From: Anseranas semipalmata
Lineage: Eukaryota > Chordata > Aves > Anseriformes > Anseranatidae
Length of the DNA: 64,000 nt
Direction of reading: 5' to 3'
Assembly (NCBI GenBank): GCA_013399115.1
Contig: VXAA01000959.1
Location: forward strand, 270,295-334,294
Of the stretch, positions 28,101-43,100 are shown in pieces; position 1 is the stretch's first letter; the number at the start of each line of letters is the position of its first letter. The notes under the pieces were generated by a model, which saw only the letters and a program-made list of their open reading frames with translations, made no database searches and had not been told where the DNA came from. The position numbers and the translations under genes are program-made.

Positions 28101-31100
28101 CTTTTGTTAAAGTAAAATCATGTTCCTCACAAGTCTAAGGATGTCACTTAAATTGAGCTGAACTACTTCCGTATTTTATTTTTATACAGCCTAGTTACCT
28201 ATTTTATTTGACTTTCTGAAAAACAGTAGTGCTGACTGACATCTTCATGAACAGAGTATTTCCCTGAAACACCTCTTGGAGAAGAAAGAGGGCACTCTAG
28301 GCTATGTATTACTTCCCAAATTTCCTGCTAAGGCTGGTTCAGTAATACTGTCTTAAGCAACCAGGGGGAAATATTAATTATTTTAGCAATAAATATCTAA
28401 CATAGTGGTGACTCTTTTCCCCTCCCATTTTTATTTTGATTAATTGAAATATATTTTTGAAAGGTGATGCTGACGATTTAAGAGAGGATTCTGCCATTTT
28501 TCCTAGTGGCTTTTAACTAATCTATTCTTTAGTATTTAGAATAAATTGCTCAGCTTATTACATCTTGTTTCAAAAGGCTGATTTCCTTTGTATATTTTGA
28601 ACTAAAAGAGGCAGGCTGCTTTAGACTTCTTGAGAAGTTGTTCAGATGTAGCACTGCAGATTACATTATTGTTATGCAGCATGAGCTTTGTTTCCATTTC
28701 TGATTCTTGTTGGAAAGATAAACATGATTATCGACACCTCAGGTATTCTGATTAAATTTAAAACATGTAAACAAGAGAATCAGATGACAAGGCAATGCTT
28801 GCTTTATTTCAAAAAACCACGAAGTGTGAAGGGGGGGAGTGAGATATTCCCAGTGAAAATAAGGAGACAGCATTAATAAAGACTGTTTTGGATGTGATTG
28901 CAAAGGTATGTGGATTGGGGGAAAAAAAAAGCTGTTGTGAGCTGATATGACTGAAACATGCTTATAAGCTATATATATTTCTTTAACACCTTAGTATGAT
29001 GAGTGTTAATGATTTAAATGAAAATAAAAGGAAGGAGAGTCAGAGTTGGACGGATATTATGAGGCTCTCTAACCAAGGTTTCCATCTTGCTGATTTTAGC
29101 AAAGACAAAAATGGCATATTTTGGCAAAAATTTCTGGATAGCGTAGTGGGGAATGGGAAGAGGCTTTATTTGTATGTGTGCAGAAAGCAAAGTACTTCAC
29201 TTTTTCCTATCTTTCTGTCTCTGTGCTCTGCCTGGTGCACTTTTTTATGTTGTTACTGATATTTACTTAAACATAGAATGTGTATGAAAATCATGGCAGA
29301 CTTGGGTTTATTAGCTTTAGCATTGCAACTATTGATCACTCTTCAGGCTTCCTGTTTCTGACCTGTGCTCCCCCCAAAATAAAAACTAAAACAGCAACAA
29401 AAGTCAGTTAAGGAGAGCAGTAAGAGTTATGTTTATTCCCAAGAGCATGTCCTCAGTTATTCCTAAATATTTGTATGGTTCTATGCAGGCCTGTTCTCAT
29501 GCCCTCTGCTTTCTGCACTCTGGTCTCCAGTGCTTTGAGGATCTGTCTGTCCCTTTGTGTGCAGCTCCTCTGCAATGCCCCGTTTGTGAGGTGCTGGAGC
29601 CCAGCCCTGCTGCCCTCACTTGCCTATGCCTCACCTACCTTCCCCCAGTGCTGTGCATGGGCGCGAGCCTTCGCGGGCGGTGGCTTGCTGCTGCCGGTGG
29701 CTTGCTGCTGCCGGTTGCCTGTGTGAGCTAAATGAGCAGGACCTGGAGGGCTGACAAGCTGATGTGCTGCTCTTTCCTCTTGAGCAGGTGGAGTTTCTCA
29801 CTGAAAATGTGTGGTGGTGCCACTTGTCTTTCGTGGGTGTCTGTCCCTCTCGTAAACCCATACCTCTGGGTTAACCTCTTCCCGCATGATTAAAGGCTGT
29901 AATGCAGAGGCATGGGAACTGGAGCAGCAGGGCTGCTGCAGGTCAGGGCCGAGGTGTAACATGATGCAGTGGCATGATTTGTGTTAGCCAATGCTTTTGC
30001 TCCATTGTATTTATAACCACTGGAATTAAAAAGAATGTGGAGCTTTTGTGCTTCCTGAAGATTTTATACCTTCCCCCAGTCTGTTACAGGGGTTTGACTT
30101 TATAGCATATTTCCCCCAGCAGCTCTACCAAAACATACCTCAGTGTATATAGCAATAATTATATTCTGATATGTACTGAGGCACAAGAGTTTGTATTTGG
30201 GAATAAACAAAACCAAGTGTTTCGAACAATTGGTTGGTTGGTTTGATTCATTGTTTTGGGGGGTCTCATTGCCTGCTGTGTAGGTTATCTATTCTAGTGT
30301 GAATCTGTTCTGAAAAGTAGCCATGATTAAAATTATGCTATTATTCATCATACTCAATTATAATTACTACTTTTATGGGCAAAATACTTGTTACTTTGAA
30401 ATTTTACTGAGACTGCAGAAATGGCACAGTTGAGAAGGGATGGATTATTAGATACTTTCTTGATTATTAGAAATGATGTTGTTTACTGAGTTCCAGACAG
30501 AAATTTCAATGCAGTTTTGTTGCCTTCTTGATAGCATTCTGTATGAAATCAGGTCTCTGCAAGTGCTAATCTAAGAAAGTGATGAGAACAAATTAGGATC
30601 TCTTCTTTAAGAATGAGCCATGTTTCCACTAGAACAGTTTTTTGGGATAGCTATGTTGGATAGGCTGCAATTTTACTTTTTTGTAGGTTAGATGTTTATA
30701 TCAGTGTATGAGCAACAGTGATTATAGTTATATTGCTGAAAAGGCACTTATTGTACAGATACCGTACGTGGCTTCCTGAACCTGTAAATGTATTTCAACA
30801 AAAATGCTGTTAAAATCTTTTAAATGTAGACAAGCCTTAAATCCAGTGAATTGTGTTGAATTATTCTTTTGCTGCTCTGCTGTAACTGAGATGAGAATTT
30901 GTCTCTGGGTATAGAAAGCTTCTGTTATTGATGAAGTATGAAATAGAGGAGAACACTGCTTTGCAGGCTGGGCTTAGTTTCAGGTTGGAGCGCAGGAATA
31001 CATTAGGCACACCTGATATGGAAAACCTTTTGAAGGAAGGATGAAATCCCAGTGCAATTTTTGAGTGCTACTTTATAAGGTAAGTTAGAAAACATAAGGA

Positions 31101-34100
31101 CAGGAAAACCTGTGAAAATATTCTACCTCTTGGCTTGCTTGGTTGTTACTGTAGTATGTGGTGAGGTGTTCTCTCATGAGGGAGGTTGGGAACAGTTGGG
31201 TACTGCTTATAAGAATCTGAGTAAGTTGTTATTCATATGGCAGTTCCGCTACTGTATGTATTTGCTGTCTTCCTGAGACTATTGCTTTATTTAGAAAATT
31301 CATAATCCCACAAAACCTCAATTATTATTTTTCCGAGGACTTCGATAAAGATTATTACTGGAGCCAATACTTACACTATGTTCTCAGCAACAATGGCACG
31401 GTAGCACAGCTGCACTAGTGCTGTTAACCCATTCCCAGTTATCTCCAAGGGTGAGGCTGGGTCTCTCCCTGTCCCCCTCTTTTTTTGTGTGTGTGTATTT
31501 TGTACAACCCTCAAAATTGCCGGTTAGTTGGGAGCACTGGATTTTCTAGGTGACAGTAAAGTGAAGCAGGACATTGAGGTAGTGCAGTCAACATTGCAGT
31601 CAAGCTCTTGAAGCTGAAGCTTTGGCTGGACTCTGAATGCGAGAGGTTTTCATAAAGCTGGCAGAGACCAGTGGAGTATGTTTTAGCAGCGGCCTGCATA
31701 CTGGGAATGGATTAGCTCGCTCTTGGTGCATCTGTTTCCTCTCGCTGGTGTGAATGGAAGTTTGTCATGCACAGTGAGAGCGTAACTGCTTATTGCTTCA
31801 GAAGAGGTGCTACTTACAGCAGTAGTGGTTAATTCCAGCAGTTGCTACTTTGTTCTTGGAACTCTATCAATAATAATAGATGAGCTTATAGCTGTATGGG
31901 TAAATAAGCACCTTTTTAAAGATAGTACTGCAAAGACTTTGCTGTAGTAGACGTGGAACCTTTGTTTAATCTAGCATGTCAAATAGCATTGGTTTAAATG
32001 CAGAGTCATTCCATATTCAAGATAATATTAATAGAAGCGCACAGCCAAATTACTGCACCAAATTACTCAGCCACACTAGGGATGATATGTATTAAGTGAA
32101 AGTTTGTCAGCAATGTGATAGTGCGTGGTTTGCTTACTGTAGCCAAGCCATTAAAACCTTAAAACTAGTTGCAACTGAGAGGCAACATTTTGATAGATTT
32201 TTCTAGTAACATGTCCCATCTAATCTGTTCTCTTTTCTCCTCCATTAAAAAAACCACCAACAACAACAAAAAGAATAAGAACAAACATGTCTCAAATACA
32301 AATTACGTACAATATTTGACATTTCTATGTTATTCAGCTGATACTAAAAGGTAGGAGCACTGGTTGGTATTGCTTTTTCCTAGAAAGTTCTCCTACAGAT
32401 GCTTTTTTTTAAAAAAAAAAAAAAAAAAAGCTTATTTCTTTTTATAAAATTTGCCTAATATCTTTGTCAATGAATTTCATGCTAATTGTTCTTTATTAAG
32501 AAATACTTGAAAGTTGAATTTGTCTTCCTCTAATGTATGAGTGTATATACCTCAGCTGTAGTACTTTGTCTTTGGAACTACTTACCTGGCTAATTATCAG
32601 GCTTAATTTCTTATGTGGCAACTGCTTTTCTTGTCATTGCTGTGATGAGTTTCATTCTTCTTTATTTCATTATAGGATGAAAGAATAAATACTGAAAGAA
32701 GAGACATGAATTATTATTACATGTCTCATGTGGACACTGAACATTTTCTTTCATCCACTAAATACTTTTGTGCCTAGGTTGTTAATGTTTCTTGATCACC
32801 GTAGAGCATGGAGCCAGGTGTATGAGGTTGTCCTCACAATGGCATTAGAGACCTTTTCCTTGAAAGGCCATGTATTACATTTTCACATTGACTTAATATC
32901 TGAATCCATTAGTGTAATACAGTATGCCATATCTTATGCTGGTTTGTGCTGAATTTAGTTTGTCATCATGACGTCCAGTTTGCTAATTTAATTAAGTCTT
33001 TCTCTGGTTTCTCATTGTGCTTTGTAATCCACTCTAAAAATGGCCATCAGCAAAATTGGCTTCAGTATATTTTACTAGATAGGAACAAGTTATGTAGAAA
33101 TGCACTTTAAAATGAAACCAAAGAAGAATTTAGGTTGGAAAGGGTGTGTAGAGATTGTCTACTTCAGTCTCCTGCCCAGAGCAGGGCTTGGGTTGCTTGG
33201 GGCCTTCTCTACTTGAGTTTAGTACTGTTGAGTTTCAAGATGCACAGAACCAATACTGCAAAGCCTCACACAACACTGTTGTAACATGCCTTTTAATTAG
33301 GTTTTACTCAACATCTCTCTTTCACAAACTAAAAAGTGCATGAAAACATCTTGCAAAGAGAAACAGGCCTTTTTAAATGTACCTAGTTAAAATTTCACCT
33401 TCAGATTGTAGTTTCTGCTTTGACATTGCTACTGAAATTGCAACATTAACATCATGCCTGAAACATCAGTGGGAAACCCATCATCATTATAGTGATTAGT
33501 GTACACATTAATTGTATGGAGTTAATGAATCTGAAATGTTCTTTTAGTTGTATATCCAAATAGAAGTGATTTCCTATTTCAAAGCTTTGTAGCTCTTTAA
33601 GTGTTTAACTATGCTATATTAAATTTTTACATCACTTAGAGTTTGTGCAGCAGCTCAGGTACCATCTAATATGTTCTTGAAAAATTGTTTCAATTAGACA
33701 TCCAATTCACACTGTTTAACTCAAGGGAAGCAGAACACATCTGATTGAAAGGAAATAATCCTGAGATTCATTGATTCTCAAACCTGATAGGTGTGTGTAC
33801 AACATTTTAGATTAGGCAAGCTACATAAATTGTAGATAGAGCTCACTGGTTTTCTAGATTTTATAGAAAACTAGTACAAGATAGAGTAGGTGAAAATTGT
33901 TCTCTTACCTGTTATTTCCAAATTTGCTTGCGCTCTGTGACTAATGACATTGGTCAGATTCAGCTCAAATAGACTTGTTCCCTCAGAGCATTAATAATGC
34001 ATGTGCATTAAGACTCCTTCTGAGAGAATATTTGAGCTCTGACATAGTGAACACTGACATATTAAATTAAAGCTTTCTTATCAAAGTACTTCAAAAACCA

Positions 34101-37100
34101 TAGGTATCTGCTGCATTTTTTCAAATAGCCTGAAAAGGTGTTTCACTTTTACCAGCCTCACATAGGTTACCAAAGCAATAAACAAACATTTGCCAGGGCT
34201 TCTCAATCAGTATAAATATTTCAATACTGCAAAAATGAATACAAAGTTAATATCTGCCAGAGAAGAATGGCTGCTTGTTCTTTGCTTAGGCTCCAGTTGT
34301 TTGTGATCTACTATTTTTCAGGGTTACAAGCAACCATTCAAAATATATTTATAGCTATGTGATTTGTTTAGATTATTCCAGGCACAGTAAAAACTGTGTG
34401 AAGATTCTGTATATGATTAAGAGCACAGTGTAAGGATAGCACAGAATGTGAAAGCAAAACAGTTTATGAAAACAGTGTGTAAACACTTAGAGATAAATAT
34501 ACTTTGCTGTATCTTCTGGTTCACAAAAATCAGATTTTCCTGTCCTTATGTTTTCTAACTTACCTTATAATATGTAAGTTATACTACTGTGGAAATTAGT
34601 AAGCATTTTTTAAAATGGAATATCAACATGAAATAAGATTGTAATGACACCACATCATAAAACTTAAGTACCACTGTTGTTTTTTGCGCGAGGTGTTAGT
34701 TTTTTCAGTCTCCAAAAATGTAATGCTGGATTACATGTTTGTCCTGATGCTTTGACCATGTGAACAGATGTCCTAGTTCTTCCCTGCAAACCCATGCAAC
34801 CCTTTTGGCTTCTTAGCAGATTTAGGTGTTTGTCCAGCAATTCACAGGTTTATGGTCCTATACAGCCCATAGTTCTACGTTTTCCACTCCAAAACAAATG
34901 TTTATATTCAGTTAAATGTAAATCTATGGTAAAACATTTGAAGTTTATCATGGTGAGCAACTAAGACTTACAAATCCAAATTTAAGTAAAGCTTTCGTGA
35001 ATAAGACTCAGCCAGTGAATATTTAGAGTATATAAAGTACTTATGCTTTTGATTTACAAATACTCAAGTCTCACAGAGCTTTTTTCCTCTCAGGTGGTGG
35101 TGTCCATAAATGTTGTACGGGAATAGATTAGCTTAAAGCAGTCCATCTCCCATACTTTTCAGGGAAGTAAGTTGATAAGTACAAAGGAGAGCCATTATCT
35201 TGTTCGAAACAATGCATTACATTTCTGAAAAGTTAACATGATAATTTCTTTGATCTCAAAAAAGCCACTCATCATATGATCAAATAAGCAAATTTCCTAG
35301 CGAAGTCTTAGAAGTTGTGTGTTCTTGATCAAAAGCACAATTTACTTGTGATATGGTTAATTTAATTATAAAACATGTATTCTCAATGGAGACTCTTTGA
35401 TGTGACAGACCAGAATGTTTGACTATTAGCATATGGAGAATTGATTGATTGATTAATTCAGAAAATATCATCTTCAAAGATGGTTCTGAAATGTAACAGC
35501 CTAGTTGGAACAGAGGAAATGTTCCTCTGAAAGTAATCAGCATTGCTCCTTGGGAAGAGAAAGTGGAAAAGAAGCTGAAAATCATCCTTTGTGAAATGGT
35601 GTTGTCCACCTCTAGTCAGAATACCCTTTAAGAAGGTAAACAGTAAACAGGTTTTACAGTAAATCATAAAATCCTTGTAAAGATCCAAAAAGAATGATGT
35701 ATTTGTATTTATGTCCCCGCACTCTGCCTTCCTGTTAGATAGTAGCATGTTGTATGAAGTGATCAGTTGAAATGGTGATAGTTGCTCAGAGCCACAAAAT
35801 TTCAAGTGGAAAGAGATATGTAAGGTGGTTCTGCTGTTTGTGGGCAATGCGTTTCTTAGGGAAGTCTGGTGTGTGTCAGAGCAGGAAGTGAGGTTCAACA
35901 TCTCTTGGGACCAACTTTTCATGAAATTCTTCATAGGTTTGGCTGAAAGCTTTTTGTCTTGTCTGACAGTAACATATATGGTTCTCTGTTTCATAAATAA
36001 TAACATGGACAGCAGAAATTAAAACACTTGCAAAAAAAAAAAAGTAGCTAACATCTATTTATTGCCTAATTAGATTTTCCAAAGTTTTCCGAGATGCCTG
36101 TGCTAAGCATCCAGTTGACATGGCTAAAGTCTAAAGTGATTACAATTTTGAAAGTTGGTCACTTGAGCAACTAAATAGGAATTTTAACTTAGGATGTGTC
36201 CTTTTGTAAATTATTTCTGTTGATAATTAATAACTTCAGCAGATCTAGATTTGATGCATTTTCTGTGGCGATGTCAAATATTAGTCTAAGTAAAAACAGA
36301 ATGAAAATCTCTAGTGTCTGTAGCTATTAATTTGTGCCATTTTCTTTATAGGCTATATTGCATGAATACAGCATCAGATTTCATGTCACATTCACTTTAA
36401 AATGTTCTTCAGCAGTTTGTGCTCGGGGTGTCCATAATTCTGAACTGTTCTGTATGGAGTATTTTAAATTCTTATAAGCATAACACAGAGTGCAGAGTAA
36501 TAACAGCTCTAAAATGGAAAGGTCTAAATCAGGGTTGAGAGTTGAAGAGAGTTCAAGGTATTGAGTTTTATCTGAGCTCCCTGTAGTATTCTTCTTTTAA
36601 TACTTAAAACAGTTGTGATTCACTACAGACCACTTATCTGATACTTCATGCACCTCCTTATTGGTTATGCCTCAGGGCTCACAGGTGGGCATATATACCT
36701 TTAACGATTTTTCTAAAGACAGATTTTAATTGAATGGAATGGCTACTCATTTTCAAATATAACACACTTCTGAAAGTATACGATACTTTGCAAGCATCTG
36801 CATACGATGAAATCCTGTGTGATTTCTTCTTATATGATTGCATGTCCTGAAGTGACTGATATGGGAAAAGGAGCTTCACAACCTGAGCTAAATAGCATTA
36901 ATATTTAAAGACAATACACACACACACACACACACAAAAACCAAGCAACCACACAAAAACCAAGCAACCCCCCCCCCCAAAAAAAAAAACAAAAACAAAA
37001 ACAAAAACAAAACCCAGACTAAGATGTATCATCTTCCTTTTTGGGAGAAAACTGAAAACTGTTAGCCCCAGAACCTGTGACTCTGCTGGACACCCTTTCC

Positions 37101-40100
37101 CAAACCAAGAGCACCCATAACTGCGTGCTTGCTGCTTTTCCCTCACGCAGAAACATGCCTGTGGGATTGCTGCTCTGGGAGGAGAAGGTTCCTCTTCTAT
37201 CCAAGTTGTCTGTCCCACTGAGTTATGATCATCTGGAGGAACATATCTGGACTTTAATGATACCTGTGAGGTTTATTGTCTGTCTCCTGAGAATAATGGC
37301 TCGATTTAATCAGTGTTTACAATGCCTTTGCTTTCTCTGTATCTTGTAACAGAAGAAATGATCTACTCAACAGTGTTTAGGTCAGCACCTGCTCTTGTTG
37401 ATACCCTCTCTTGTTTTGCTGCTAATTCACTTTTGAAAGGAGCTTGCTCCGTCCATTTGCGAAAGGGTCACTTATGTGTTTGTCTAAGTATGATGTATTT
37501 GTTTTTTAGTTTTCTATATATCCTGCGATTCTTGCAATGAAGCATATATATGGTTGGCATGGTAGAAAAGTGATGTGGAAAAATCTGAGGAATATCAAAT
37601 ATTTCTCAGTATTTTTTTCTGTAATACATTTCTTTTACAGTTTAGGATAAATAAATTTAGATTAAAATTACTTGGAGTCTGGAAGGGAGAAGTTGAGTTG
37701 TTAATAAAGTACTCCAGAGAAGCAATTTTTCAACATTAATTGAAATGTTTGTAGTGGGTATAAGCAACACCTTCTTAGTGGCCTTGACCCAGGGAGGAGG
37801 ATCTGTACAGGTCTTAATTGCCGAAGTCTAGCTAGTATTGAAAAGCTGCCAAGGAAGCAATTAAAAGAAACGGCCCTCAAAATACAGTGAAAGAGACAGA
37901 AGAACCAGTCACTAGTGGAGAACAGCAGTGGACCTCACAGACAGATTGTTTAAGCTGCTGTTTTGAACTGGTAGTATTATAGGTAATAGTAAATAAATTT
38001 AGAATAAAAGAGATACTTTTTCATTATGCAGTGTTCCTAGGCTCCTTTCTTTAACTCCCTGCCCCTTGGAGCAGAATATGCTCCAAGACCCTTGACTTCC
38101 CATGCTCTCTGCTGCTGTGTGACTTCTTGTCACGAGTGCTGTGTTATGAGTTTGATACCCATAACCAAGAGGCCACAGACTCCAGATGCTAGTTGCTTCT
38201 ACTCCTTACATCTTATAATAGTCTCTTCTCTTTTGTGTGCTTTTTTTCCAGAAGAGGCCATGTTATTTGCATTTAATTTCTTATTTAAAATTTAAACTTC
38301 CTATAAGAATTTAATTAATCTAATGGATGTAATACTTCATATTATTCCTTTTCTATATTTTTGTTAATTTGTTGTCAGCCAGCAGGCTTTCAGTAATGTT
38401 CGCATGCAAAATAAACTTCAGACAATAGATCTTAAAGTCTCTAAGGCTAAAACTGAAATACCTGAAGGGCAAATCTTCCTTTAAGGATCTCCAACAAAAG
38501 TAAAACATCCAAAGAAAAAGGCAATTGGCATGTTAGAATTTGTGAACTAAGGATTTTTCATTGTTTGTCTTGAGAAATATGGTCTTTCTGGAAATGGGAA
38601 GATTGGGATATTAATGTCCCTGTTCTTCACATAGGGAAAATGGGAGGAACTACAGTAAGCTCTCAGCCTTTTCTTTATTTAGTCTCTAGGGACACATTAT
38701 CAATAGTAATTATATATTTAATAATTACTTAGTTCATTTTAGAGAGAGACAAGATAGTTTGGGGGCTGAAATTTTAGTAGTTTTCCTGGTGTATTTTATT
38801 TTATAAGCCTTAACTGGGTAGAGAAAGTTAAATTGATGGTAAAAGAAAGCACATTTGTGCCTGACGCACTGAAGAAATTATGATTTGTTTGTTTAGCCTG
38901 ACCACCTGTTGTGAAAGGTATTTTTGTATAGTTCTTGTTGAAAACAAACATAAATGTAAGAATGCTGATAAAAATTAAATTGTCGCTATATGGTAGCCAA
39001 ATGCCTATTGTGTGCTATTGGTGTTCAGACACAGTCTGTTCTTGATGTTGTCTCAACAGAAAATGATTTTGATTAAGTGAGGAAATGACAGTAACACATC
39101 CCATCTAACTTGCTTGATATTGATGTTGTACTCTTTCCACTGCGGTGTGCATCTTGGAAACACATTACTCAAGATGGTCAAAATTCAGTTTTGTAAAATG
39201 AGGCATAGAGCTTACATTGTTGGATATTTCAAGATTGCCAAGGTTCGTTGCTTTTTTCTGACTTCAGTATTAGTGTTTTGATCATGACATGTTTGTGTCT
39301 TGAAGGTTAGGAGGCACTTTAAGTTTTTGAAATGTTATCCCAACTGCTATAGGAAAGTAATAAAAATACAGTTTAAACTGTTGCATTTTATTCACCTGCA
39401 CATTATTTTGGTATTTTTGAGGTAGGATAGTACAGAGAATTTATTCCTTATCCTTTAGGCTTGGGAATTGGCACATAGATATCTATCCATCTGGCAAGAT
39501 AATTTTGGACTGTCTATAACGTTATTCTGTGGTCACTTGTGCCATTAATCTAGGTGAAGATTATTCCTAGAATGAATTCTGTCTGCAAAAGCTTGAGGGG
39601 GACTGTTGGTAATGTGACACTTGTTGACACCATTTATAAAGGTGTTGTATTACGTGGGTGGCTGAAGACAGGGTGGCCTATGCATCAGTTTACTTTTCTG
39701 AGAAGTAAGACTCGATAGAAAGAAGCAGCATGGCAAATTTGGAGTATTTTTAAAAGGGGAGTATTTCATAGGCATGATGTCAGCAAAAATGGAGTGCTTG
39801 GAAGTCTGACATCAGGGGCAATTGTGTAAGACACCTGGATAACTCTTTTCTGCACTGGACTTTGCGAACTTTACAGACAAGACCTGTTCAGACATGCAGG
39901 GCTGACTGAAGCAGATGGTCATTCCGTTCCTTGAACGGTGGCTCTGATGGTTTATGCAGGGACAAGAACTGAGTGTCCAAATGACGAAGGAGACTAGCAA
40001 AACAAGCATCTGCAGGTCTCTGGGTTGGTGGTGTAGCAGTGAATTGGTCCCAGTGGGACTAATATTCTGCAAGTAACTTGGAAAGAGAAAGCTTTACTAA

Positions 40101-43100
40101 AAAGGCTCAGGGGCAGCCCAAGGACGTTGCTCCAGTGACTGGAGTAAATCTGGTTATGGGGATCCAGCGCTGTGCGGGAGAGGGCACTTGTGGTTGTCCC
40201 TTACAAAAATTCTGCTGCTGAATTGAGGAGAGAATTGGAAAAATTTTCTTAATTACAGATTCACTCTGTTTCTGTATTCTGACATTTTGTCCCTGCTAGA
40301 GCGTGGGAGTTATAACAGCCTGGGGAAAAAGTAGAAGAGAAAAAGGGAAACTACTTTCGACTCCCCATAATGCTTTTAAGAAAAAGAGATGGTTTTACAA
40401 TGAAATAAGGGACATGTTTTCTGTCATAATTTACCTCAGATTAAGTATTCCTGGTATAGGGATGACTTCCTGCTCCAGCTACTTAAGATTGTTCAAAAGC
40501 AGAGATGGATAAAATGTTTCATTGTGATGAGCCTGGGGCACCCTGTGATAAAAGTTGAGATGGCTGGACTGCTGACTCCATCCCACTCTGCCTAATGGAG
40601 AAAGAACCTAGTTTAAGTCCTAAATTAGATTTTTCTAATGCTAGCCACAGAAATTGTTTCAAGCATATGTTTGAATTTTTATAACAGTCATGCGTGGGTT
40701 CCTTTTTTTTTTCTGGCAAGAAATACTCCTAAAGAAGACAATATTCTTAGTATTGAGCTTAAAATTAATATTGCCTTAATATTAATTTTATTCTGTGTCT
40801 TGGAACATGCCCACATGTTGGGAAGGAAAAGACTTTTTGGCACCATGTCATGGCAGCTCTGATCTGCATTCTTGGAGTATTAGTGTAGGGCTTGAATGTT
40901 GTAACCCAAAGTACTCATTTATGGTTGGAGGTGTCTATGGAAAGTTTTGTGCTATGCTATGACTGGTGTTTTTCCTTTGAAGTTATCAGCTTTATGTACT
41001 ATTCTTAAAGACTCCAAAAATAGTATATGCTGTTCAGAGTTAAAGGTTTTATGGGGGAAAAAAAAATTCCCATGGTTCTTGTGGTATTGGGGCACAGACA
41101 GACACAGATAAGTTGTTCTTCATCTCTACTTGGAAACTTCTGTGTGGTATCACAGAACAGGTATTAGATGCCAAAGATATTTTATATGTTGATATGTATG
41201 TATGTTTATATGTATATAAATGTTGAAAAGTAATATATTGAAAATTAAAATATCAACCCCCCAGATTCCTCAAGCATCAAACTCTACGTTAAGAAACTTG
41301 TAACTTGATATATACTGCTACAGTGCGTCATCTCAGATTACATCAAACTTGTCTGATGTGATGTGTACTGTGACTATGGAACTGAATTTACCATAATGCA
41401 GCACGACTGAAAAGTGCTAGAATGTGAAAGAGTCTTCCTGTCCACAGTCAGCGCTGAAATTTGTATTTTTATGTAAAGCTTTCCTTATTCCACTTCCACG
41501 TTTACAGTGGATAATACACATTACCTTTTTTCTTGTCATTATCTCTCTGTACTGTGATTCACTTTACTCTGCCTTCACAGTAAACATTTTTGGTTTTGCA
41601 CTGTTCTTTCCTACTGCCTTTGTCAGAATATTGATGATAGGAAATTTTGCTTTCATATTAATGTGAAACCTTTTTTTGAGGGGTGAGGAAATGCATTCTT
41701 GTCTAATGAGAAAACTGATGCATCTAAATATTAATAGTTTTAATAGACTGTTATCTCTTTATAAAGAGAATCCTACGAGACGATGCATATAAAACCAATG
41801 TTTTTGAAATGTGAGTCTCTCAAAATTGAGAATATATTTTGCTGATATGTGCCTATTACCATTTTACCTCGATTGGAGACTACTGGGATGAACGACTACT
41901 AAGAAAACAGGGATATTGCTTTTCTCAGTGAATGTAATGTAATGGCATGGTTCATTTTGAGACAACTGTTTGGAAGTATATTTGTTGGCACAAAAAGGAA
42001 GATTGGGCAGAGGATTAGGTTTATTATTTTTGATTCTTGCTCTTTCTTCCACAGGATCCTCTGCAATGTGCTGAGGTTCCAGTCCTTTCCAGATTCATTT
42101 ACTCTATGGGTGATGTACTTCAGTGGCATCTCCTTTGATTCATTAAGCTTTTTGTTTGTTTGTTTTGCTTTTCCTTCTGGGTTATGTGGCTTGAGAGGGG
42201 GGAGAATGGTATCTTTTGAGTGGTGGAAGGGATAGCAAAATTCAAAAGGCCTTTTGGTTTGTGAAGATTTGTTGTATGCTCCTAAAAGAGCTGCTCAGAC
42301 TCATGTCTTTTAAAAACAGCAGTTCTAGAGGATCTTTGTGCTAGTTTGGCTTTAGCCAGCAAGGAAATACATGAAGTTTGATGGCAGTGAATTGACGGAG
42401 TGTGAAAGGTTTGTAGGTGGTGAAGAAAGAACAGGTGTTTAGATGGAGAATTTATTGAAGCAATCGTCAGAGTAGAATTGCTCAACTGAAACCTGGTGGA
42501 ATTTATAGAACCTTGAGAAATTCACTCTATGATGTGTTTTTATGACCCTTAAGAACTGAGGAGTATTTGGAACCGAACGAGGTTCTCCTGTACGTGGTAA
42601 TGGACAAGATAAATTGAAGTTTGCATTGCATTCCAAAGTTTGTATTGTATTACAGGTTTCCAGTTTATATTCTTCTACTTATACAAGTAGGACAAATGTA
42701 TATAAATTTTAGCATACAGTAGAAAGCTGTGAAGTAGTAAGTCTGTTCATCTGGGTAAATCTTGTGTCTTGTTTAGGACATGGTAATCTGATAGTTTAGT
42801 CCATAGGTGGAATAAAACAATTTACTATATTGACAGAAAGTGGAAGGCCTTGTGGCAGCTCCTCTGTGAAGGGACAGCTTCATTCTTTGCCATTTTAGGA
42901 CTATGCTTCATTTTTCCTCTCAATAAATTTTTCTATTAAGGATTGTAAAATAAACCCGAATGGCTTTATAAAATATAAAGAAAGTCAAATACTACTTTTA
43001 ATAGAAGTATAAACCAGTGTATCATCTTCTGTTAATAGGAAGTATGTTTTCAGTAGTTTACATGTATTTCAATATTTGCGGAGGACAGTCTGAGAGAAGA

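Noticed and set aside
29429..29731. 100-codon cysteine-rich frame
   Set aside because: Two frames are open together over a repeat-bearing GC-rich block, so coding is unlikely.
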